6,200 bases of DNA, taken from contig JAATFK010000046.1 of the NCBI GenBank assembly GCA_015655225.1, positions 1 to 6,200 of the forward strand, given 5' to 3'. This document shows positions 1 to 4,888 of the stretch, piece after piece (within the stretch, counting starts at the first letter, position 1; each line of letters starts with the position of its first letter). Source of the stretch: Solirubrobacterales bacterium (lineage in GTDB: Bacteria; Actinomycetota; Thermoleophilia; Solirubrobacterales; Solirubrobacteraceae). A program made the position numbers and the translations under genes. The notes under the pieces were generated by a model that saw only the letters and a list, made by a program, of their open reading frames with translations, ran no database searches and was not told the DNA's origin.

Positions 1-197
1 CCGTAGAGGCCGATCTTGGCGGCCTCCTGGATGATCGGCCAGGGCGTCTCCTCGCGCTCGTCCCACTCGGCGGCGGCGGGGCGGATCGTTCTCTCGGCGA
101 ATCCGTGCGCCCAGTCGCGCACGTCACGCTGGTCCTCGGAGAGGTCGAGCGAGAAGGGCGCGGCACCCGTCTCCGGCAGGTCCATCGTGGCTTCCAT
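1..197 (-). CDS. Acyl-CoA dehydrogenase, N-terminal part (gene runs off the left edge)
   Basis: The first 65 codons are visible. The product begins MEATMDLPETGAAPF and continues with SEDQRDVRDWAHGFAERTI (residues 20-38), then a PAAAEWDE stretch and an EAAKIGLY stretch at the edge. This matches the opening helices of the acyl-CoA dehydrogenase N-terminal domain (the 'S-EDQ...R..A..FAE..I.P.A...D' pattern). The family consists of FAD flavoenzymes that introduce an alpha,beta double bond into acyl-CoA thioesters in the cytoplasm. The FAD-binding middle domain and the catalytic Glu lie outside the window, so the substrate cannot be judged. The start at 197 is preferred over the in-frame ATG at 185 because a GAGAGGA Shine-Dalgarno lies about 5 nt upstream of it on the minus strand. 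The gene is divergent from the MBL hydrolase gene and has about 250 bp of shared upstream DNA. Confidence 0.85.
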   Translation of the reverse strand, partial: MEATMDLPETGAAPFSLDLSEDQRDVRDWAHGFAERTIRPAAAEWDEREETPWPIIQEAAKIGLY

Positions 198-244
198 GAA
201 GTTCCTCTCGGTGCTCGCGGCGGCTCGTGAACCCTGTCTCGGGG

Positions 245-252
245 TTCTAGAA
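245..252. promoter_or_regulatory. Short palindrome upstream of the acyl-CoA dehydrogenase gene
   Basis: TTCTAGAA is a perfect 8-bp palindrome inside GTTCTAGAAAC, and is A/T-rich compared with its surroundings. It lies 48-55 bp upstream of the start codon at 197, where a repressor operator or a -10 region would be expected. TetR-family regulators of lipid catabolism in actinobacteria often use GTTC/GAAC-type half-sites, but this site does not match a consensus I can name. No good -35/-10 pair for the minus strand was found. An 8-bp palindrome can arise by chance. Confidence 0.25.
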
Positions 253-376
253 ACGTGACATGAGCCAACGTACCATCGGTCGCCACCGGCCCACGCCGGA
301 TCGACCGGCGGGCGGCCGAAACGATGGTGCGGAGCGTACCCGCAGGCGTCCGTCGGCAGCCGTCCGGGACGATCGC

Positions 377-405
377 TTGCGCGAGTGGACTACGCCTGTT
401 AGTTT
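377..405 (+). promoter_or_regulatory. Candidate promoter of the MBL hydrolase-TetR unit
   Basis: TTGCGC (377-382) and TAGTTT (400-405) are separated by 17 bp, the standard spacing for a housekeeping sigma factor. Each hexamer matches only three consensus positions. The -10 candidate falls inside the AT-rich palindromic region, so a repressor bound there would block polymerase. Initiation just downstream would leave a leader of about 35 nt carrying the GAGGAG ribosome binding site at 436-441. The match is weak, and position and operator overlap are the main support. Confidence 0.35.
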
Positions 406-425
406 TAAAACTACGAGCTGTAGTT
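388..425. promoter_or_regulatory. Tandem 17-bp palindromic operators, probably for the adjacent TetR regulator
   Basis: Site 1 (388-404) is GACTACGCCTGTTAGTT and site 2 (409-425) is AACTACGAGCTGTAGTT. Both have the form nACTA-N7-TAGTn. Site 2 is the better palindrome, with perfect 6-bp arms (AACTAC/GTAGTT) around a 5-bp spacer. Centres lie at 396 and 417, 21 bp or two helical turns apart, so two dimers would sit on the same face of the DNA. The right half of site 1 and left half of site 2 together form a third, perfect 14-bp palindrome, TAGTTTTAAAACTA (400-413). Length and symmetry are typical of TetR-family operators. The TetR/WHG gene encoded second in the downstream unit is the obvious candidate ligand, giving negative autoregulation. 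Confidence 0.6.
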
Positions 426-447
426 CACCGCCACCGAGGAGCCCCAC

Positions 448-1128
448 ATGTCCGCCACCGCCGCCTCCACCCGCATCAGCCGCTTCGGCTTCGTCAACGC
501 CCACTTCGTGCGCGAGGACGACGGCCTGACCGTGATCGACACGATGCTGCCCGGCAGCGCGAAGGCGATCCTGCAGGCCGCCGAGCGGCTCGGCGGCCCG
601 ATCGTCCGGATCGCGCTGACCCACGCGCACATGGACCACATCGGCTCGCTCGACGCCCTCGCCGCCGCGCTGCCGGACGCCGAGGTCGTGATCTCGGCCC
701 GCGACGCGCGCTTCCTGGAAAAGGACATGACGCTTGACCCCGGTGAGTCGCGGGAGAAGCTGCGCGGCGGCTACCCCGGCGCGAGAACGCGCCCGACCCG
801 GACGCTCGTCGAGGGCGACCGCGTCGGCTCGCTGGAGGTGATCGCCACGCCCGGCCACACCCCCGGCCACGTCGCGTTCCTCGACCCGCGCGACCGCACG
901 ATCTACGCCGGCGACGTCTTCACGACGGTCGGCGGCGTCGCGACGAGCGCCCGCCTGAACCCCCGCTTCCCGTTCTCGCGGATGGCGACCTGGTCCCCCG
1001 CGATCGACCTCGACAGCGCCCGCCGACTGCTGGCACTCGAGCCCGCGCGGCTCGCGCCCGGCCACGGCAAGGTCGTCGAGCAGCCGGCCGCCGAGATGGA
1101 GCGGGCGATCGCGAAGGCGGCGCGCTGA
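448..1128 (+). CDS. MBL-fold metallo-hydrolase
   Basis: This 226-residue cytoplasmic protein has no signal peptide and carries the full metallo-beta-lactamase-fold metal site. The THAHMDH motif places ligands at H59, H61, D63 and H64. The TPGHTPGH segment gives H137, AGD gives the bridging D156, and APGHG gives H206. Together these predict a binuclear (usually Zn or Fe) hydrolase of the glyoxalase II/lactonase/quorum-quenching type. The C-terminal part is short and lacks an extra domain, as in small generic MBL hydrolases, and the substrate cannot be read from sequence. GAGGAG at 436-441, 6 nt upstream, supports this start. The gene is followed after 1 nt by a TetR regulator, so they are almost certainly co-transcribed and translationally coupled. 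The tandem palindromes 23 bp upstream suggest induction by a ligand, perhaps the hydrolase substrate (inference). One AGA arginine codon occurs, at residue 112. Confidence 0.9.
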   Translation: MSATAASTRISRFGFVNAHFVREDDGLTVIDTMLPGSAKAILQAAERLGGPIVRIALTHAHMDHIGSLDALAAALPDAEVVISARDARFLEKDMTLDPGESREKLRGGYPGARTRPTRTLVEGDRVGSLEVIATPGHTPGHVAFLDPRDRTIYAGDVFTTVGGVATSARLNPRFPFSRMATWSPAIDLDSARRLLALEPARLAPGHGKVVEQPAAEMERAIAKAAR

Positions 1129-1129
1129 G

Positions 1130-1702
1130 ATGCCGCGCCAGGGGCTCGACACCGCGCGCGTCGTCGACGCGGCCGCCACGATCGCCGACCAGGACGGTCT
1201 CGACGCGGTCACGATCGCGCGCGTCGCGGCCGCGCTCGGGGTGCGCCCGCCATCGCTCTACAACCACGTCGCGAGTCGCGAGGCGCTGCTGCGCGAGCTG
1301 GCGCTGCGCGCGGTCGGCGAGCTGGCCGTCGTCCTGCGCGAAGCGACCGCGGGGCGCGCCGGGACCGACGCGCTCGACGCGATGGGGCACGCCTTTCGCG
1401 CCTACGCGCACGCGCACCCGGGCCGCTACGCGACGACCGTCAACGCGCGCACCCAGGACGACGCCGTGTGGGTCGCGGCCACGCGCGACACGCTCGACGC
1501 GATGCTCGCGGCGCTGCGCGAATGGCAGCTGGAGGGCGACGAGGCGATCCACGTGCTGCGCACGATCCGCAGCTCGCTGCACGGCTTCGTGACGTTGGAG
1601 GCGGCCGGCGGCTTCGGGCTGCCGACCGACCTCGACGACTCCTTCGCGTGGCTGCTGCGCACGCTCGCGGCGGGGCTGGGGGAGCCGAGAGCACCGCGCT
1701 GA
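1130..1702 (+). CDS. TetR/AcrR-family regulator with WHG-type C-terminal domain
   Basis: The protein has 190 residues. The N-terminal helix-turn-helix covers about residues 28-49 (TIARVAAALGVRPPSLYNHV), a textbook TetR recognition helix ending in the LYNHV motif. The C-terminal ligand/dimerisation region contains SLHGFVTLEAAGGFG followed by DLDDSF (149-172). This is the signature of the WHG subgroup, although the Trp of the name is Leu here. TetR proteins are dimeric repressors released by small ligands. The start codon lies in TGAGATG, one nucleotide after the hydrolase stop, so translation is probably coupled to that gene. The likely target is the palindrome cluster at 388-425 upstream of its own operon. 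The family call is secure; the ligand and target are inferred from position. Confidence 0.92.
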   Translation: MPRQGLDTARVVDAAATIADQDGLDAVTIARVAAALGVRPPSLYNHVASREALLRELALRAVGELAVVLREATAGRAGTDALDAMGHAFRAYAHAHPGRYATTVNARTQDDAVWVAATRDTLDAMLAALREWQLEGDEAIHVLRTIRSSLHGFVTLEAAGGFGLPTDLDDSFAWLLRTLAAGLGEPRAPR

Positions 1703-1724
1703 GCGGCAGTGCAATACTCGAATC

Positions 1725-2468
1725 ATGTCGATCGACTCCCCAGCCGACCTCGCCGGACTGAAGCGCGCCGGCGCCGTCGTCGCCGCCACCCTGCGCGAGC
1801 TGCGGCGCCACGTGCGGCCGGGCATCACGACGCGCGAGCTGGACCTCGTCGCGGCTGACGTCTTCGCCCGCCACGGCGCCCGCTCGGGGCCGATCCTGAC
1901 CTACGACTTCCCCGGCACGATCTGCATCAGCGTCAACGACGAGGCGGTCCACGGGATCCCCGGCCCGCGCCGCCTGCGCGACGGCGACGTCGTCAAGCTC
2001 GACGTGACGGCGGAGCTCGACGGCTACTACGCCGACGCGTGCGTCTCGGTCCCGGTCGGCAAGCCCCGCCCGGCGACCGCGCGGATGGTCGCGGCGGCCC
2101 AGGTCGCCCTGCGCAGAGGGATCGACGCCGCGCGCGCGGGCGCGCCGCGCAACGCGATCGGCGCGGCGGTCGAGGCGGAGGTGCAGCGGCGCGGCTTCAC
2201 GGTCCTGCACGAGCTGACCGGCCACGGCATCGGCACGAGCCTCCACGAGGCGCCGACGATCTTCAACTACCGCGACCCCACCGACACCGAGCCGCTGACC
2301 GAGGGGCTCGTGATCACGATCGAGCCGATGATCGCGGCCGGCGACACCGAGGTGCGCCCGTCGGGCGACGGCTGGACGCAGCTGACCGAGCGCGGCAGCC
2401 GCTCGGCGCACATGGAGCACACGCTCGTCGTGCGGCGCGACGCGCCGCCGCTCGTCCTCACCGCCTGA
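1725..2468 (+). CDS. map: Type I methionine aminopeptidase
   Basis: This 247-residue enzyme removes the initiator Met from nascent proteins using two divalent metals. All the expected residues are present: H76 in NDEAVHGIPG, metal ligands D93 (KLDV) and D104 (YADA), H167 in TGHGIG, H174 in SLHEAP, E200 in TIEPM and E231 in MEHT. The length fits the catalytic 'pita-bread' domain alone, without the N-terminal zinc-finger/SH3 linker extension found in some actinobacterial isoforms. Residues H229-M230 replace the more usual Gln-Phe before the final ligand Glu, a mild variation. The start 22 nt after tetR has no purine-rich Shine-Dalgarno. AATACT at 1713-1718 could act as a -10 for a leaderless message, or the gene may be read through from tetR. 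It is not beside ribosomal-protein, secY or adk genes, so it may be a second map copy (inference). Confidence 0.93.
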   Translation: MSIDSPADLAGLKRAGAVVAATLRELRRHVRPGITTRELDLVAADVFARHGARSGPILTYDFPGTICISVNDEAVHGIPGPRRLRDGDVVKLDVTAELDGYYADACVSVPVGKPRPATARMVAAAQVALRRGIDAARAGAPRNAIGAAVEAEVQRRGFTVLHELTGHGIGTSLHEAPTIFNYRDPTDTEPLTEGLVITIEPMIAAGDTEVRPSGDGWTQLTERGSRSAHMEHTLVVRRDAPPLVLTA

Positions 2469-2476
2469 GCCGCTGG

Positions 2477-2495
2477 GCGCCGCCGGGGGCGGTGC
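2477..2495 (+). terminator. GC-rich hairpin between map and the MerR gene
   Basis: The sequence folds on itself around the loop GGG (2485-2487), pairing 2477-2484 with 2488-2495. The stem is 8 bp and includes one G-T(U) pair. It lies 9 nt after the map stop and directly before the putative promoter of the MerR gene. No T-run follows, so if it stops transcription it would do so as a weak or factor-assisted terminator. GC-rich DNA produces such stems often, hence the low confidence. Confidence 0.25.
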
Positions 2496-2496
2496 G

Positions 2497-2510
2497 TACG
2501 ATGTGTCGCG
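2497..2510 (+). promoter_or_regulatory. TANNNT -10 box placed for a leaderless MerR-gene transcript
   Basis: TACGAT at 2497-2502 matches the TANNNT -10 consensus. It ends 7 nt before the GTG at 2510, the spacing seen when transcription starts on the start codon itself. No Shine-Dalgarno serves that GTG. The -35 region (about 2474-2479, TGGGCG) is poor, which is common for such promoters in actinobacteria. The box overlaps the alternative in-frame ATG at 2501. Confidence 0.45.
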
Positions 2511-3238
2511 TGTCGGCGCAGCGGGCCCAGGAGATGACGATCGACGAGCTCGCGCGCGAGTCGGGGATGACCGTGCGCAACATCCGCGCGCACCAGTCGC
2601 GCGGGCTGCTGCCCCCGCCCGAGGTGCGCGCCCGCACCGGCTACTACGGGCCCGAGCACGTCGCGCGCCTGAAGCTGATCCTCGACATGCAGGCGGAGGG
2701 CTTCAACCTGAAGGCGATCGAGCGGCTGATCGCCGCCGGCGACGGCAGCAGCCAGCAGGTGATCGACTTCGGCCGCGCCGCGCTGACCGCGTTCGGCGCC
2801 GAGGAGCCGGAGACGACGACGCTGGAGGAGCTGCGCGTGCGGATCGGCGCCGAGGACGCGCGCGCGATCCGCAAGGCCCAGCGGCTCGGCCTGATCCGCC
2901 CGCTCGGCGGCGACCGCTACGAGGTGCCGAGCCCGACGCTGCTGCGCGCCGGCGAGGAGCTGACCTCGATGGGCGTGCCGACGATGCACGCGCTCGCCGT
3001 CGCGGAGCAGATCCAGCGCCATTCGCGGGCGATCGCGGAGACGTTCGTGCGGCTCTTCATCGACGACGTGGCCCACGGCGAGGTCGATCCCCAGCGCCGC
3101 TCGCCGGAGCAGTGGACGGAGCTGGCGAAGGCGTTCGACCGGCTGCGCCCGCTCGCGACCGAAGCGGTCCGCGCGAGCTTCGAGCAGACGATGTCGGAGG
3201 CGATCGAGCAGCAGCTCACGAAGGTGCTGAAGGCGTAG
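2510..3238 (+). CDS. MerR-family transcriptional regulator with a possible second, degenerate wHTH
   Basis: The protein has 242 residues from GTG 2510. Residues 10-74 form a MerR DNA-binding domain: MTIDELARESGMTVRNIRAH is the HTH, RTGYYGPEHVARL the wing and GFNLKAIERLI the following helix. Residues 104-168 resemble a second, decayed copy, with RAIRKAQRLGLIRPL, GGDRYEVPSPTLLRAGEEL and SMGVPTMHAL in the same order. The C-terminus is helical and contains no Cys, so metal or thiol sensing of the MerR/SoxR kind is unlikely. The effector is unknown. Alternative starts are ATG 2501, with a distant G-rich stretch upstream, and ATG 2534, whose AGGAG directly abuts the codon and is too close. GTG 2510 is preferred because of the leaderless -10 box. 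It is separated from map by 41 nt, and its own promoter suggests independent expression. It ends 20 nt from the convergent sulfatase-like gene. Confidence 0.85.
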   Translation: MSAQRAQEMTIDELARESGMTVRNIRAHQSRGLLPPPEVRARTGYYGPEHVARLKLILDMQAEGFNLKAIERLIAAGDGSSQQVIDFGRAALTAFGAEEPETTTLEELRVRIGAEDARAIRKAQRLGLIRPLGGDRYEVPSPTLLRAGEELTSMGVPTMHALAVAEQIQRHSRAIAETFVRLFIDDVAHGEVDPQRRSPEQWTELAKAFDRLRPLATEAVRASFEQTMSEAIEQQLTKVLKA

Positions 3239-3262
3239 GCCGCCGAGGCGGGGCCGGCCTAC
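3235..3262. terminator. Bidirectional hairpin containing both converging stop codons
   Basis: GTAGGCCG (3235-3242) and CGGCCTAC (3255-3262) are perfect 8-bp inverted arms around a 12-nt loop. The TAG stop of the MerR gene (3236-3238) lies in the left arm and the TAG stop of the sulfatase-like gene (3261-3259, minus) in the right. The structure reads the same from both strands and occupies the whole convergent gap, so it is a likely two-way transcription stop. There is no T-run on either side, so it would be an L-shaped rather than classical intrinsic terminator. A CGCC-GA-GGCG mini-hairpin (3241-3250) can form instead. Confidence 0.55.
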
Positions 3263-4797
3263 TTGAACTTCGGCAGCGGCCCGCCGGCGTCCTTCACGAC
3301 CATCCCCTTGTACATCGCGTTGGCGCGGCTCGCGTCAGCCTTGGCGAGGTCGTGCACCTCGCGGGGATCGCGAACGCTGTCGAACAGCGACGGCTTCTTG
3401 TTCTGGTTGTCGCCCATGTAGGCCCAGCGCGAGTCGCGCGCGAAGACGACCGAGCTGTAGGCGCCGGTGACGTAGGTGCGCTTCAGCGACGGCGGGTTCT
3501 TGTCGAGCTGCGGCAGCAGGTCGTCGCCGTTCATGAACGACGGCTTCGGGATCCCGGCGGCGCCCAGCAGCGTCGCGGCGACGTCCTGCGTCTGCACGTA
3601 CTGGTCGTTGGTCGTGTGCGCGGCGCGGCCGTCGGGGTGGCGGATCATCATCGGCGTGTGGACCAGCTCGGGGTGGAGCTGGGTCGCCGGCTTGGCGACG
3701 TAGCCGCGCTCGCCGAGCAGGAAGCCGTGGTCGCTGAGGAAGAGGACGAGCGTCTCCCGCTCCAGCTGCATCGCGTTCAGTCTCGTCATGAAGTTGCCGA
3801 ACCAGTGGTCCGACATCGACAGCTCGCCGCGGTAGAGCGCCGACATCGCGTGGAGGTCGGAGGGGTCGGCGACGCCGCTGGAGGTCGCAAGGCCGTTCAG
3901 GACCGTGCCGGGCTGCCAGGGGCGCTTGAGGTCGCCGCCGTGGAGCTTGATGTATCTGTCCGGCGGATCCCACGGCTCGTGCGGGTCGAAGCAGTCGAGC
4001 ACGAGCGCCCACGGCTTCTTCTGTCTGTTGCCCTCGGCCAGCAGCTCCATCCCGGCGGTGAAGACGCGCGCCGGCAGGTAGTCGGCCTCGCTGCGCCGCC
4101 CGGTCATGTTGGCGAGGTACTGGCGCATCTTCGAGCCGGCGCTCGATCTCAGCAGCTTCGGCGGGGTCCAGTGGGCCAGCTCGGCGTCGGAGCAGAGGCT
4201 CGCGGGTCTCGTGATCGTGCCGGTCTGCCCCTCGATCCGCACGAATCTGTCGTAGGACTGCTGGTAGGCCTTCTGCGACGGCACCAGGACCCACGGCGTG
4301 TCGACCGCGCAGGCGGTCCAGTAGCCGCCGCTGCGCAGCGTGCGGATGAAGTTCGCCGCCGGGACGTCCTGCCAGCCGGGCGTCGTCGGCATGTCCTTCG
4401 GCGGCGTCCAGTCGCGGAACGGGAACAGCCGGCGGCCGCCGAAGATCGTCGCGCGCGCCGGGCCGGTCGGGAACGCCTCGGGGTAGTGGTGCGTGAAGCG
4501 CAGCGACTCGCGCGCGAGCGCGTCGAGATTCGGCGTGTGGGCGGAGGTGTTGCCGAACGAGCCGAGCGCGTCGGCGCGCACGCTGTCGATGATCACGAGC
4601 AGGAGGTTCGGGACGTCGCCTCTTCTGACGGTCGTGGTCGCCGCCGCGGCGGAGGCGGGGAGGGACTTGATCGTCGCCTCCGCGTCGGCGGCGCCGCCGC
4701 CATTGCCGCCGCAGGCCGCGAGACCGAGCATGGAGAGCCCGGCCGCACCGACGCCGGCGCGGCGCAGCAGCTCTCGTCGATCGATCTCGTCCGTCAT
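3259..4797 (-). CDS. Sulfatase-superfamily hydrolase, Tat/lipoprotein-type export signal, Thr at the nucleophile position
   Basis: The protein has 512 residues. The N-terminus has a twin-arginine-like DRRELLRR (6-13), a hydrophobic stretch and the lipobox LAAC with C29, predicting an exported lipoprotein. From about 63 it follows the alkaline phosphatase/sulfatase fold: LLLVIIDSVRAD with metal ligand D71, TGPAR at 111-115, DPHEPWDPP with H273, LSDHG with D356 and H357, and K369. In sulfatases the motif is (C/S)-x-P-x-R and its Cys/Ser becomes formylglycine. Here the residue is Thr111 (codon ACC at 4467-4465), which cannot be converted. Thr is a direct nucleophile in related phosphodiesterases and phospho-transferases such as NPPs, LTA synthase and EptA. 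A surface phosphoester or transfer reaction is therefore at least as likely as sulfatase activity; the substrate is unknown. GGGAGG 5 nt upstream supports the start. Arg codons include 8 AGA of 38, more than any neighbour. The start region lies in a long inverted repeat. Confidence 0.88.
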   Translation of the reverse strand: MTDEIDRRELLRRAGVGAAGLSMLGLAACGGNGGGAADAEATIKSLPASAAAATTTVRRGDVPNLLLVIIDSVRADALGSFGNTSAHTPNLDALARESLRFTHHYPEAFPTGPARATIFGGRRLFPFRDWTPPKDMPTTPGWQDVPAANFIRTLRSGGYWTACAVDTPWVLVPSQKAYQQSYDRFVRIEGQTGTITRPASLCSDAELAHWTPPKLLRSSAGSKMRQYLANMTGRRSEADYLPARVFTAGMELLAEGNRQKKPWALVLDCFDPHEPWDPPDRYIKLHGGDLKRPWQPGTVLNGLATSSGVADPSDLHAMSALYRGELSMSDHWFGNFMTRLNAMQLERETLVLFLSDHGFLLGERGYVAKPATQLHPELVHTPMMIRHPDGRAAHTTNDQYVQTQDVAATLLGAAGIPKPSFMNGDDLLPQLDKNPPSLKRTYVTGAYSSVVFARDSRWAYMGDNQNKKPSLFDSVRDPREVHDLAKADASRANAMYKGMVVKDAGGPLPKFK

Positions 4798-4870
4798 CGG
4801 GCCTCCCGGCGCTCGTGGCCGTGTAGGGGTCGGGTTCGGTCGGGTGCGTGAACCCGCGGGAGGCCCGATG
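4795..4870 (-). promoter_or_regulatory. 14-bp inverted repeat that could mask the sulfatase-like gene's RBS and start codon
   Basis: CATCGGGCCTCCCG (4795-4808) is the exact reverse complement of CGGGAGGCCCGATG (4857-4870), with 48 nt between. In the minus-strand mRNA the second-transcribed arm is the translation start site itself: GGGAGG Shine-Dalgarno, CCCG spacer and AUG. The first-transcribed arm would begin 18 nt after the dioxygenase stop. A smaller perfect 7-bp hairpin, CGGGTTC/GAACCCG (4831-4837 with 4850-4856, 12-nt loop), directly abuts the inner end of the 4857-4870 arm. No U-run follows, so it does not look like a terminator. It may act as translational control or as an RNA boundary between the two cistrons. 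Its existence is plain from the sequence; its function is inferred. Confidence 0.6.
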
Positions 4871-4888
4871 GTTGCGGATCGCGGCCGG

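Larger units (their letters stand above)
198..447. other. Divergent intergenic region between the acyl-CoA dehydrogenase and MBL-hydrolase genes
   Basis: This 250-bp stretch has no convincing coding sequence. The frames open across it are composition-driven and show no recognisable protein. Its right end (about 388-425) is strikingly AT-rich for this DNA and holds the tandem palindromes listed separately. Its left part holds the 8-bp palindrome TTCTAGAA at 245-252, about 50 bp upstream of the acyl-CoA dehydrogenase start. I see nothing supportable between about 262 and 376. Confidence 0.7.

Noticed and set aside
920..2420. Two long minus-strand open frames across the MBL, TetR and map genes
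   Set aside because: Arg-rich, motif-free shadows of three clearly recognisable plus-strand genes.
2503..4851. Very long plus-strand open frame (782 codons) running through the MerR and sulfatase-like genes
   Set aside because: It overlaps two well-supported genes, is full of Arg/Ala/Gly low-complexity sequence and shows no domain. Stop codons are rare in all frames at this GC.
4795..4870. Transposon or IS end, suggested by the inverted repeat
   Set aside because: The 48-nt interior holds no transposase, there is no target-site duplication visible, and one arm is a working RBS/start codon.
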